Positions 8,428 to 16,121 of a stretch of 37,905 nucleotides of DNA are shown in pieces. Positions within the stretch are counted from its first letter, which is position 1, and each line of letters begins with the position of its first letter. Source of the stretch: Methanosarcina sp. UBA293 (lineage in GTDB: Archaea > Halobacteriota > Methanosarcinia > Methanosarcinales > Methanosarcinaceae). A program made the translations under genes and the position numbers. Location of the stretch: assembly GCA_002499445.1 (NCBI GenBank), contig DALS01000018.1:1-37905 (forward strand), read 5' to 3'. The notes below the pieces were generated by a model that saw nothing but the letters and a program-made list of their open reading frames with translations, did no database searches and was not told where the DNA came from.

Positions 8428-8580
8428 ATGATAAATAGAACGAGTGATGAATACAACCTAGAATTAGAAATAAAAACCAATAAAGAAGAATTAGAAATAA
8501 AAACCAATAAAGAAGAATTAGAAATATAATCCAATAAAGAAGAATTAGAAATACAATCCAATAAAGAAGAATTTAATTAG
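8428..8580 (+). pseudogene. Repeat-encoded mini-ORF interrupted by TAA
   Basis: An ATG at 8428 opens a frame encoding a short leader (MINRTSDEYNL) followed by nine-residue units of the type ELEIKTNKE, from the 27-bp repeats. A TAA at 8527-8529 stops it after 33 codons. The fourth repeat has CAA at the matching position, and the frame then stays open to TAG 8578-8580, so the third repeat seems to have gained a nonsense change. A TATA-rich stretch lies upstream. This may be a small charged peptide gene that has decayed, or repeat DNA that only happens to be open. Confidence 0.35.
8461..8568. repeat. 27-bp tandem repeat, four copies
   Basis: Four head-to-tail units (8461-8487, 8488-8514, 8515-8541, 8542-8568) share the core GAATTAGAAAT...CCAATAAAGAA. 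The first two are identical; the last two differ at three or four bases. There are no spacers, so this is not a CRISPR array. It sits just 5' of the GNAT gene promoter. Confidence 0.92.
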
Positions 8581-8615
8581 ATTCGTGTTACAACTAGTTA
8601 AAAGAATTTAAATAG

Positions 8616-9194
8616 GTGCATTCTGATTATAATTATGTGCGGGAAAAAGATAAGTCCAACGTCTTTGTAATAAGAGAGGCTACTTCGCAAGATATTCAGG
8701 GAATGCTTGAGATCTTTAATTATTATATAGATAATAGTTTTGCAGCCTATCTCGAAACTCCTGTTGGACCGGACTTTTTTCAGCCTTCCAATAATGAGTA
8801 TGAGCATGATAAAACCCAGCATTTTCCCTTCTATGTAATAGAGGAAAAAGAGGAAAACAACAGAGTGATAGGTCTTGGAGTCCTGAGGCCTTATTTTCCC
8901 TTCCGGAATTTCCAGCACACTGGAGTTGTCTCATATTTTATCCTCCCAGCATATACAAGAAAAGGTTTAGGAGCAAAGCTGCTAGATGTTTTGTACCTGA
9001 ATGCTAAAAAGAAGAACATGAAAAGCCTCCTTGCAAATGTCTCCTCAAAAAACCAAGCTAGCCTGAATTTTCACCTTAAACATGGATTTGTAGAGTGTGG
9101 CAGGTTTAAAGCCGTAGGAACGAAATTCGGAAAATATTTTGATATTATATGGTTTCAGAGGTTCCTGGAAGAAAGTCCAGAAAACATAACTTGA
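8616..9194 (+). CDS. GNAT-family N-acetyltransferase
   Basis: A 192-residue protein of the phosphinothricin acetyltransferase-like GNAT subgroup. The acetyl-CoA pyrophosphate loop RKGLGA is at about residues 115-120, after the strand VVSYFILPAY. The C-terminal segment NQASLNFHLKHGFVECGRF is the usual N-F-x-x-x-x-G-F end of the fold. It should acetylate an amine of a small molecule, but the substrate cannot be named. The frame can start at GTG 8616 or GTG 8637. A TATA-like AATTTAAATAG at about 8604-8614 would place the transcription start near 8637, so the second GTG, leaderless, is quite possible. The homology itself begins near residue 17 (FVIREA). Confidence 0.85.
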   Translation: MHSDYNYVREKDKSNVFVIREATSQDIQGMLEIFNYYIDNSFAAYLETPVGPDFFQPSNNEYEHDKTQHFPFYVIEEKEENNRVIGLGVLRPYFPFRNFQHTGVVSYFILPAYTRKGLGAKLLDVLYLNAKKKNMKSLLANVSSKNQASLNFHLKHGFVECGRFKAVGTKFGKYFDIIWFQRFLEESPENIT

Positions 9195-9232
9195 AACAAT
9201 TTTCTATTTACCTAATAATTGCCCTTTAAAGA

Positions 9233-9273
9233 CTATACAGCTTTCCAATAACCCTCTTAAGAAAGCTGTATAG
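9233..9273 (+). terminator. Hairpin terminator between convergent genes
   Basis: Perfect 13-bp arms CTATACAGCTTTC (9233-9245) and GAAAGCTGTATAG (9261-9273) enclose a 15-nt loop, followed by CCTTGTTTT. The hairpin lies 39 nt after the acetyltransferase stop, between that gene and the convergent NosD-like gene. Confidence 0.7.
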
Positions 9274-9297
9274 CCTTGTTTTCCGGTCGTACCAGTG

Positions 9298-9353
9298 ATT
9301 ACCTACTGCCTATTACCTACTGCCCATTATTTACTGCCTATTACCTGCTGTCT
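9298..9353. repeat. 14-bp tandem repeat, four copies
   Basis: Four units based on ATTACCTACTGCCT run head to tail, with one to three changes in later copies. The array is in the convergent intergenic space 3' of both neighbouring genes. Confidence 0.88.
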
Positions 9354-9397
9354 ATATACCTAACAGGAGTACATTCCTTTTACAGCACTCAAGAAGA

Positions 9398-11986
9398 TTA
9401 ACCCCTGCTACTAGAACCTGTGAGAGGCAAATAATCAATACTCTCTTTTATGGCATAAATTTCATCACAGATACCATCTCTATTTTTATCTACATGGGTT
9501 TGGCTGAAGCCATCTCCCTGTGGTTTAGCCCAGAAATTCCCACCAAGGTAAGGCCCACCAAGAATGTTTTTTTCTTGCTTAAGGGTTGTGTTAAAGCTTG
9601 TACCTGCGTTTGAGCCTTCAAGATAAATATTGTTCTTGTTGTTGAAATAATTGTTATAAATTAAGCTGTTTCCTGAATTAAGCAGGTATAGCCCATATTC
9701 GGAATTCGAAATAATCCTGTTACCGTTTAACGTATTACTCTTGGAGAAACCGAGATAAATTCCGTGCCTCAAATTCGAGTTTGCCAAATTACCCGACAGT
9801 CTGTTATCATTGGAGCTTTTCAAATATATGCCGAATTTGTTATTTGATACATCGTTATCATTCAGATCATTGTTACCGGATAAAGTAATCCACATCCCGT
9901 AGTTACTGCCGGATATCGCGTTATTTAGAAGTGAATTTTTGCTAGAATTCTGCAGAAAAATCGAGACCCAGTTGTTCGAGGCTGCATTGTTAATTAGCGT
10001 ATTTCCGATTGAATCCCATACACTGATTCCGGCGTCTGTGCTGTTTAATGCAGTATTGCCCGTAAGAACATTTCCACTTGATGCCTTCGTGTAAATACCG
10101 ATTCGGTTATTCTGTGCCCTGTTATCGTTCAGTTTATTATTATTGCTTGAAGAGTACAGCCAGATGCCATAGTCGCTATCAGACACTATGTTGTTATTAA
10201 TCAGGTTTGAGCTGGAATTTCTCAGAACGATAGAAACACTGTTTTTCGATGCGGTAGAATTGCTTAACGTATTCCCAACAGAATCCCATAAATTGATACC
10301 AGAGCTGGTGCTGCCTGATGCCGTATTATTATTGAGAATATTTCCACCGGAAACTTTCAGATAGACACCAATTTTATTGTTTGACAGATTATTTCCATCC
10401 AGCTTATTGTTGCTGGAAGAATCCACCCAGATGCCATAGTTGCTGCTGGATATCGAATTGTCGATAAGTGTATTTTCTGCGGATTTACGCAGAAAAATTG
10501 AGGTTCCTTTCCCGGATACAGTATTATTACTCAAAATATTACTGCTGGAAGAGTCAAGGCGGATTCCAAACCCTGTATCCGAATTTGAATTAATGAGAGT
10601 TAAAGACGTGCCCGAATTGGGAATGTTTAGCATAGGGTCGATGTAATTGTAAGATAGTTGGTTATTTTCGATATTGCAGTACTTAACTCCATTAAGGCGA
10701 ATGCCTGCGGGGGGGGAATCTACAGGCCCTACTATATTCAGCCCGCGAATTGTCACTCCATCCGCACTAACATAGAAAATGTCATCCTGACGGTTGGCTG
10801 CCTTGATAATAGTATCCTCACTACTGCCAGATTTGGAGGTAAGAGTTAAGTTCGTTACATTTACTTTGACGTTTTCTTCATAAACACCCGGGAAAATAAG
10901 GATTGTATCACCAGGGAGTGCATTGTCTATTGCAGCCTGGATCGAAGTAAAATCCGCAGCCTGTCCTGGGCTGTTATTTACAGTAATAATTACTGGATTT
11001 AATCCTTTGAGGGGGAGATAATCTATTAACTGGCTGCCTTCTATATTATACTGGGAGTCAAGAATTCCATCAAGGTCAACGTCCCTGGTTCCGGTAGGAT
11101 ATACAGACTCATCAGGTTTTTCCCAGAAATTTCCGCCCAAGTAAGGACCACCAGCTATGTTAATACCCTTGGTTTTAGTCGTATTCCATACATTTGTATC
11201 CGAAACCGTTTCGGAGTTTACGTTTACTGTATTATTGAAATAGTTATTATAAATAAGATTTTTTGAAGTTTCGTAAATATGCAGTCCCTGTATCTCATTG
11301 AGAGTTACAATATTATTAATCAGAGTATTACTGTTTGATTCGCCCGTTAAAGAAATACCTACCATGTTTTTAGAGATTTTATTATTATCCAGAAGATTAT
11401 CAGGAGAATCGAAAAATGAAATTCCGCTACTGCAATTTGAGATTGAATTATTAATCAAATTATTGTACCAGCTTTCACCAAGGCTAATCCCAGTTAGACA
11501 GTCTGAAATCTCATTATTTTCAAGCATATTGCCTGAACTCATCATATATAGATCGATACCGCAGTTGTTCTTGGACAATTTATTATTTTCAATGTGGCAG
11601 TCAATAACTCCAAGAAGATGAATTCCAGCCAATTCAGATCCAGTTATGCCAAAGCCTTTAATGCTTACACCGTTTTCCCAGATACTGAAAACTTCTTGGG
11701 AACTATCGGCTGCTCGGACTATAGTATCAGAGAAACTTCCAGACTCGGAAACAATAGATATATTCTTTGTAATTACAATGTTTTCCTCATAAAGACTGGG
11801 TTTGACAACTATCTCATCTCCTGGATTTGCAGCATCTACTGCAGCCTGAATCGAGGTAAAATCTGCAATCTGATCTAGGCTATTATCTACAGTAATTACA
11901 GCAGCTGCTGCATTCCCTGCAGTCACAAGGTTAAATGCAAGAAGTATTAGAAAAATAGTTTTGGATATTTCTTTTATTTGCACCAT
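9398..11986 (-). CDS. Secreted NosD-like parallel beta-helix protein
   Basis: An 862-residue exported protein. Residues 1-28 are a signal peptide ending near AGNAAAA. It has two modules, each opening with a VDNS..(A)ADFTSIQAA(V/I)D...PGD segment (about residues 33 and 336), typical of the NosD/pectin-lyase-like fold. Dozens of PbH1 rungs of 22-24 residues, rich in N-N-x-(I/L) turns, follow. Each module ends with GGPYLGGNFW(E/A)KP and a DxDxDG-like loop (DVDLDGILD, DKNRDGICD) that could bind Ca2+. In module 2 a block of about 90 residues is repeated nearly three times. No membrane anchor is visible at the C-terminus, so it is probably secreted or non-covalently held at the cell surface. The role may be carbohydrate binding or surface structure. 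The ATG follows AAAGGAGC. Confidence 0.85.
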   Translation of the reverse strand: MVQIKEISKTIFLILLAFNLVTAGNAAAAVITVDNSLDQIADFTSIQAAVDAANPGDEIVVKPSLYEENIVITKNISIVSESGSFSDTIVRAADSSQEVFSIWENGVSIKGFGITGSELAGIHLLGVIDCHIENNKLSKNNCGIDLYMMSSGNMLENNEISDCLTGISLGESWYNNLINNSISNCSSGISFFDSPDNLLDNNKISKNMVGISLTGESNSNTLINNIVTLNEIQGLHIYETSKNLIYNNYFNNTVNVNSETVSDTNVWNTTKTKGINIAGGPYLGGNFWEKPDESVYPTGTRDVDLDGILDSQYNIEGSQLIDYLPLKGLNPVIITVNNSPGQAADFTSIQAAIDNALPGDTILIFPGVYEENVKVNVTNLTLTSKSGSSEDTIIKAANRQDDIFYVSADGVTIRGLNIVGPVDSPPAGIRLNGVKYCNIENNQLSYNYIDPMLNIPNSGTSLTLINSNSDTGFGIRLDSSSSNILSNNTVSGKGTSIFLRKSAENTLIDNSISSSNYGIWVDSSSNNKLDGNNLSNNKIGVYLKVSGGNILNNNTASGSTSSGINLWDSVGNTLSNSTASKNSVSIVLRNSSSNLINNNIVSDSDYGIWLYSSSNNNKLNDNRAQNNRIGIYTKASSGNVLTGNTALNSTDAGISVWDSIGNTLINNAASNNWVSIFLQNSSKNSLLNNAISGSNYGMWITLSGNNDLNDNDVSNNKFGIYLKSSNDNRLSGNLANSNLRHGIYLGFSKSNTLNGNRIISNSEYGLYLLNSGNSLIYNNYFNNKNNIYLEGSNAGTSFNTTLKQEKNILGGPYLGGNFWAKPQGDGFSQTHVDKNRDGICDEIYAIKESIDYLPLTGSSSRG

Positions 11987-12335
11987 AGTAAGCTCCTTTA
12001 TGAAATTTTAGATAAGGTAGCGAGGTCTTGTTTTGCAGCAATTATCTAAGTTAATAACCGGACATGGAGAATTTATGTGAGGTATCACAGGATTTCCCTG
12101 AATCCGAGGAAATTGATATTGAATCAATTAGATCGAAGTCACATGGATTAGGTCAATTAAATTGGTTAAATCAGTAGATCAGTTGATTAATCAGATTGGA
12201 TCGTAGGGAATTCTCACAGTTACTGTAAATTTCAAACATTGAGGTTAGTCCTTATACAAGACGAGACAAAAAAACCAAACACTCAAAAATTTTCCCTGTT
12301 TTTATTTTCATCCGGTTTATTGTCCTAACGATCTT

Positions 12336-12362
12336 GCTGTCATTATGACGTAGAATGACAGC
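12336..12362 (+). terminator. Orphan hairpin with T run
   Basis: Perfect 9-bp arms GCTGTCATT (12336-12344) and AATGACAGC (12354-12362) with a 9-nt loop are followed by GTTTTT. It resembles an intrinsic terminator on the plus strand, but no plus-strand gene precedes it. It may end an unannotated small RNA or be a leftover of a lost gene. The stretch 11987-12690 otherwise shows only AT-rich DNA. Confidence 0.4.
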
Positions 12363-12423
12363 GTTTTTCAGCAGGAAATTTGTAAATATTGGAACTTAAG
12401 TCATATATAAAAAAATTATACTG

Positions 12424-12623
12424 TTATATAAAACTAACTGAAGACTTAAAAACTGTGTATTCAAAAAGGAAAGGCTTCATTAAAATCTCTAAATTTTTAG
12501 TGTAATCTGGATTGAAGCCATAGCCAGTTCCTCTACGATCTTGATACTTTCGGCTTGACCAGCAAATATTAAATTCATAAACATGACCAGGAAGCGCACG
12601 AGTTACAAAATATTTTATTTTAC
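12424..12623 (-). pseudogene. Possible remnant of an unidentified coding region
   Basis: On the minus strand a frame opens after a TAA near 12624 and runs 65 codons to a TAA at 12424-12426, with no ATG, GTG or TTG near its beginning. The translation looks protein-like rather than random: it contains TRALPGHVYEFNICWSSRKY and, after it, DRRGTGYGFNPDYTKNLEIL. The base composition is richer in G+C than the surrounding DNA. I do not recognise the family. It may be the tail of a deleted gene. Confidence 0.25.
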
Positions 12624-12699
12624 TTTAGTAAAACGGAGAAGATTAAAATAGAACAATGAAAATATAAACAGGTAGGGAAGGGTTAGGGGAGGGTTAGTT

Positions 12700-12954
12700 T
12701 TGAGCAGAGCTTTGCTTCCTTTTATATTTGTTTTAATTCTTATATTCCAGGCTCTAAACATGCAAGGGTACGCCGGAATAGAAAGCAAGAATCTTGAGTA
12801 CATTATTCCAGCAGACGAGAGAGAAATAAGCCATAACAACAGCGGAAAAGATTATAGGGACGGGATCGTTGATAATTTTAAGAATTTCACAATTCTTAAT
12901 TTCCCAATCGGATATTACAGCTCATGTAAAAAATTATCTAATGATGTAATATAG
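12700..12954 (+). CDS. Hypothetical small exported protein
   Basis: An 84-residue frame starting at TTG 12700, preceded by GGGGAGGGTTAG. Residues 1-25 form a plausible signal peptide (SRALLPFIFVLILIFQAL, then GYAG). The rest is polar with no recognised motif. The frame ends at TAG 12952-12954, but the same frame continues open for 30 more codons to TAA 13045-13047, and that extra part (for example ALDIRFRDELRTLIGDIEGY) looks protein-like. Either TAG is read as pyrrolysine, as some Methanosarcina genes do, or this is a decayed longer gene. No homologue is known to me, and the gene itself may not be real. Confidence 0.35.
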   Translation: MSRALLPFIFVLILIFQALNMQGYAGIESKNLEYIIPADEREISHNNSGKDYRDGIVDNFKNFTILNFPIGYYSSCKKLSNDVI

Positions 12955-13077
12955 GCAGAGGCACTAGATATTCGATTTAGGGATGAACTGAGGACATTGA
13001 TTGGGGACATTGAGGGATACTCGTTGAATGAAATTATTAAGATGTAACTCGTAAAAGAAGCTTTTTGGGGTGAAAAT

Positions 13078-14004
13078 CTGAAAGCGATAAGGATTCATGA
13101 GTTTGGGGGACCCGAGGTTCTGAAGTATGAGGATATTCCGGAATCCCAGCCAGGGCCGAATGAGGTTCGGATTAGAGTTATTGCAGCCGGGGTCAACCCA
13201 ATAGATTGGAAGATACGTAGAGGCTATATAGAATTGCCCTTGCCAATGACTGTAGGATCAGATGTTGCAGGTGTTGTGGATGTGGCAGGACAGGGAGTGA
13301 ATTCCTTCCAGCCAGGGGATGAGGTATTTGCAAAAGCATCTGCAGGACAGGGAGGATATGCTGAATATACGGTTGTCAATTCTACACAGGTCGCGCAGAA
13401 GCCCAAAAGTATAGGGTTTATTGAAAGCGCTGCCATTCCTACTGCTGGTCTGGCTGCCTGGCAATCACTTTTCGATCTCGCAGGTCTTGAACGGGGACAG
13501 ACTGTGCTTATTCATGGCGCTGCTGGTGGGGTTGGGACCTTTGCAGTCCAGTTTGCCAAATGGAAAGGCGCATATGTTATCGGCACTGCCTCGAGTAAAA
13601 ATGCCGAGTTCTTGAAAAGCATAGGCTGTGATGAGGTAATCGACTACAGAAACCAGCGGTTTGAGGAAATCGTGAGCGACTTGGATGTCGTGCTGGATAC
13701 GATAGGAGGAGATACGTTAGAAAGATCCTGGGGAGTATTGAAACCCGGCGGATTTCTGGTAACTACTGTAGCCGAAATCCCCAAAGGAGTTCCACAAAAA
13801 TACGAAGTGCGTGCAGAAAGGCTCATGACCCAGGCTGACGGAAAAGAACTTGCTCAAATCGCAGCCATAATCGATGAACAGAAAATCAAGCCTATTGTAA
13901 CAACCGTGCTTCCTCTGACCGATGCCCGAAAGGCACATGAGATGAGTGAAAGCGGCCATGCGCGCGGAAAGATTGTCCTGCGCGTGGCAGAAGATCCGAA
14001 GTAA
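13078..14004 (+). CDS. Zinc-free MDR NAD(P)H:quinone oxidoreductase, CTG start proposed
   Basis: A 308-residue medium-chain dehydrogenase/reductase. The N-terminal KAIRIHEFGGPEVLKYEDI is the classic family start, AGVNPIDWKIRRG is the catalytic-domain signature, and the nucleotide-binding loop is GAAGGVG in LIHGAAGGVGTFAVQFA. The Cys and His ligands of zinc alcohol dehydrogenases are missing, so this is the quinone oxidoreductase/enoyl reductase branch, using NADPH as hydride donor. An ATG-based start at 13234 would cut off the first 52 residues, including conserved ones. Upstream, the frame is open from 13048 with no ATG, GTG or TTG. CTG 13078 lies 4 nt after GGGGTGA (13067-13073), an excellent ribosome site. 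The gene stands alone. Confidence 0.87.
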   Translation: MKAIRIHEFGGPEVLKYEDIPESQPGPNEVRIRVIAAGVNPIDWKIRRGYIELPLPMTVGSDVAGVVDVAGQGVNSFQPGDEVFAKASAGQGGYAEYTVVNSTQVAQKPKSIGFIESAAIPTAGLAAWQSLFDLAGLERGQTVLIHGAAGGVGTFAVQFAKWKGAYVIGTASSKNAEFLKSIGCDEVIDYRNQRFEEIVSDLDVVLDTIGGDTLERSWGVLKPGGFLVTTVAEIPKGVPQKYEVRAERLMTQADGKELAQIAAIIDEQKIKPIVTTVLPLTDARKAHEMSESGHARGKIVLRVAEDPK

Positions 14005-14210
14005 AGTTGGAGACCTTCGCAGACAGGTAGGCAACAGATCTGTGAGTATTTAAATCTTCTACCGCTAAAATTGAAAACAAAAATGGCTGAAAACAATCAG
14101 AAGCCGAAGCGATATAACTTTTTTAATATATTTCCGCCCATGTCCTCTTCAAATCATTCGATCGAAAAATTCTTCAATTGTGCCACCTTTGATTGGATTT
14201 AGGCATCCCG

Positions 14211-14274
14211 AATAACTATTTTATTATATTTTTCCGCCTGCCAACCGCCCACCCTCAAATCAGCAAGTCGAGAA
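14211..14274. repeat. 64-bp direct repeat, left copy
   Basis: This 64-bp block is identical to 15876-15939. It begins AATAACTATTTTATT and ends CAGCAAGTCGAGAA, with a C-rich core that is unusual in this AT-rich stretch. Weaker similarity continues for about 80 bp on the right (shared CTTTCGAAA and AGAAACATTG). A more diverged relative may lie at about 14119-14170. The repeat lies 3' of the minus-strand winged-helix gene. On the minus strand the core is a run of GG/GGG doublets. Confidence 0.93.
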
Positions 14275-14402
14275 ACGGGATGCTAAAACATCATTTAACC
14301 TTTCGAAAACTCAACGCAGAAAAATCCATTTTTTAGAAGAAACATTGAAGAACTGCTTATCTACCTATCAAATATACACGAACAACCAAGAAATGACGAA
14401 AA

Positions 14403-14705
14403 TTATCGTATCCTTTCCAAGTGGAAAGGTTTTATGAAAGGGTATTTTCCGGCATTTTCTTTCAACTCCGAAATAACCATTTCCCGATGAGCTTTAAGTA
14501 AACAATAATCGTTTCTTCCCTGGGATTTGTATACCTTTAAAATACCTCTCTTAACCAGGTTATCTATAGCAGTTCCATAATATCCCAGATCGCTTCGTTT
14601 CCTACCTTTCAGTAAGTCTTCTCTGGAAATGTGCTTGTTGCACCATCTATTCATAATTGTGATTTTGTTCAATATGAATAACTCATATTCAGAGAATTCT
14701 TCCAT
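14403..14705 (-). CDS. Small winged-helix DNA-binding protein
   Basis: A 100-residue protein predicted to be a winged helix. The N-terminal helices (EYELFILNKITIMNRW) are followed by a helix-turn-helix-like part around SREDLLKGRK...YYGTAIDNLVKRGIL and a beta wing with LKVYKSQGRNDYCLL. This suits a transcription regulator with no effector domain. The ATG is preceded by TTGAGG. Its promoter region carries a perfect dyad (14726-14745) over the predicted transcription start, so self-repression is likely. It is divergent from the other winged-helix gene of the same repeat-bracketed module. I do not recognise a named family. Confidence 0.65.
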   Translation of the reverse strand: MEEFSEYELFILNKITIMNRWCNKHISREDLLKGRKRSDLGYYGTAIDNLVKRGILKVYKSQGRNDYCLLKAHREMVISELKENAGKYPFIKPFHLERIR

Positions 14706-14725
14706 CGGATAAGCCTCAAAAAGTA

Positions 14726-14745
14726 CTGTTCATTGAAATGAACAG
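14726..14745. promoter_or_regulatory. Dyad operator CTGTTCATT-ga-AATGAACAG
   Basis: A perfect 9+9 bp inverted repeat with a 2-bp centre lies 21 bp upstream of the minus-strand winged-helix ATG. A TATA-like AATATTTAAAC at about 14757-14768 (minus strand) would put transcription start inside the dyad. This is the position of an archaeal repressor operator blocking polymerase recruitment. Confidence 0.6.
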
Positions 14746-14940
14746 CGCTCCACTAAGTTTAAATATTAAGTGCTCATAACTTGGTTAAACTGATAGAAGC
14801 TAATGCCCGATAATATTTCAGAATTATAATTTTCCAATCATTACCCGCCAGCTGATGCTAAAAAATCTTGTATAGAAGCACCCATTACTTGATAGGGGAA
14901 CATCCAATATAATGTTAACTGTTATGCCAGGAGGGAAAAG

Positions 14941-15429
14941 ATGGCACTCATAGATTTCCTGGGATCCACAACGGAAATAAAAATTATAGATTTTCTGGCA
15001 GAAAATATGGACATGTCCTATAACCAGACAGAGATTAGCGAATGCCTTGGAATGTCCCGCACGGTAGTTAATCAGAAGATCCCGAAATTGATATACAACA
15101 ATATTATAGAAATTAAAGAGTCAAAGGGAAACACAAAAAAATACGGCCTTAAAGAAAACAGCCTGGTTAACAAGATAATTTCCGTAATTTATGATCACAG
15201 TTTCAGAATGGCAGAATACGACCAGGATGAAGAAGATGTGCTTTCAGAAATATCCACCAGCTGCCAGATACCATCTACAGAAACACTAAGTTGTTACTGC
15301 GGTGAACCCCGTTACGTAGGATTCACGGAAATGCCAGGATACCACACTGATCAGGCAGAAAGAATGGAGTGGGGAGAACCGAACAAAAAGAGATGGGAAA
15401 AGATTCAAGCTGCATGTGCTTCAGCCTGA
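14941..15429 (+). CDS. Winged-helix regulator with Cys-containing tail
   Basis: A 162-residue protein. Residues 1-80 form a winged helix: an N-terminal dimer helix, then helix-turn-helix NQTEISECLGMSRTVVNQKI (about 28-47) and a wing (IIEIKESKGNTKKYGL). Residues 85-162 are a separate acidic tail with SCYCGEPRYVGF (Cys at about 119 and 121), which could bind metal or sense redox state, though only two cysteines are close together. The gene has a strong ribosome site, AGGAGGGAAAAG before the ATG, and is followed after 9 bp by the DUF3467-like gene, so the two are one operon. It is divergent from the other winged-helix gene. I do not recognise a precise subfamily. Confidence 0.72.
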   Translation: MALIDFLGSTTEIKIIDFLAENMDMSYNQTEISECLGMSRTVVNQKIPKLIYNNIIEIKESKGNTKKYGLKENSLVNKIISVIYDHSFRMAEYDQDEEDVLSEISTSCQIPSTETLSCYCGEPRYVGFTEMPGYHTDQAERMEWGEPNKKRWEKIQAACASA

Positions 15430-15438
15430 GGGAGAGTT

Positions 15439-15774
15439 ATGACAATAGAAGAAGAGAATGAGGAAAATGTTCAAGAGGAGTCAAAGGAAAAAGAAAAAAT
15501 ATCAGTTTACAGAACTCCTCTATTCACCAAATTATACGCAACAAACCTTAGAGTTTTCCGAACAGATGTGGATTTCAGAATCGAGTTATTCAATGAAAAA
15601 TTTGAATCTGAAGAAGAGACTGTATTCTACAGCGATGGAATTGCAATGTTAACTCCGGAGGCTGCGAAGAAATTAATGGTAGAACTTACCAGAGCTGTAG
15701 AGAAGTATGAACTTGAGAATGGAGAGATACTTGTAAGAGAAGAAAGAAAGAATTGCGAATTCGCTGATGAATGA
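15439..15774 (+). CDS. DUF3467-like protein
   Basis: A 111-residue protein. After an acidic, charged N-terminus (residues 1-25), the core matches the DUF3467 pattern: YATNLRVFRTDVDFRIELFN as the first strands, then a variable strand pair, and TPEAAKKLMVELTRAVEKYE followed by GEI as the closing helix. The fold is a small alpha/beta domain of unknown function, known from bacteria and archaea. It is the second gene of an operon with the winged-helix regulator, with GAGGGAGAG as ribosome site, so the two products may act together. The family call is by pattern resemblance. Confidence 0.65.
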   Translation: MTIEEENEENVQEESKEKEKISVYRTPLFTKLYATNLRVFRTDVDFRIELFNEKFESEEETVFYSDGIAMLTPEAAKKLMVELTRAVEKYELENGEILVREERKNCEFADE

Positions 15775-15798
15775 TTCTTTTTTGATAACGTATGTACA

Positions 15799-15840
15799 TT
15801 CAGAAGGATCTAATGCCTCTGAATACTTCTCTATTTTTTA
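15799..15840 (+). terminator. Imperfect hairpin and T tract after the DUF3467-like gene
   Basis: TTCAGAAGG and CCTCTGAA form an imperfect stem (15799-15823), followed by a TTTTTT-containing run. It lies 25 nt after the operon stop. Confidence 0.45.
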
Positions 15841-15875
15841 CCTTATTTCGTTCACCTAAATATCCGAACAACCGA

Positions 15876-15939
15876 AATAACTATTTTATTATATTTTTCC
15901 GCCTGCCAACCGCCCACCCTCAAATCAGCAAGTCGAGAA
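15876..15939. repeat. 64-bp direct repeat, right copy
   Basis: This copy is identical to 14211-14274 and in the same orientation, 1,665 bp away. It lies 3' of the winged-helix/DUF3467 operon. Similarity continues, weaker, to about 16030. The two copies bracket exactly three genes. Confidence 0.93.
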
Positions 15940-16121
15940 CTGGGACGCTATAATTCCCTTTAAAGCTTTCGAAAGCTCGCCGCAGCAGTAGACAAACATT
16001 TTTCAGCAGAAACATTGCGAGCTGAATTCTTTTTCAATCAGCCAAAATTAACCTTATATTGCGTCCAACAAAAACTGATGAAAAGAAAATATTTTATAGA
16101 CTTTAGATGTAGATTATAACC

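Noticed and set aside
8461..8568. Possible CRISPR array
   Set aside because: The units are directly adjacent with no unique spacers, and no cas gene is present.
12615..12839. 74-codon minus-strand open frame
   Set aside because: It is overlapped by the better candidate at 12700 with a ribosome site; no motif and no start signal were seen.
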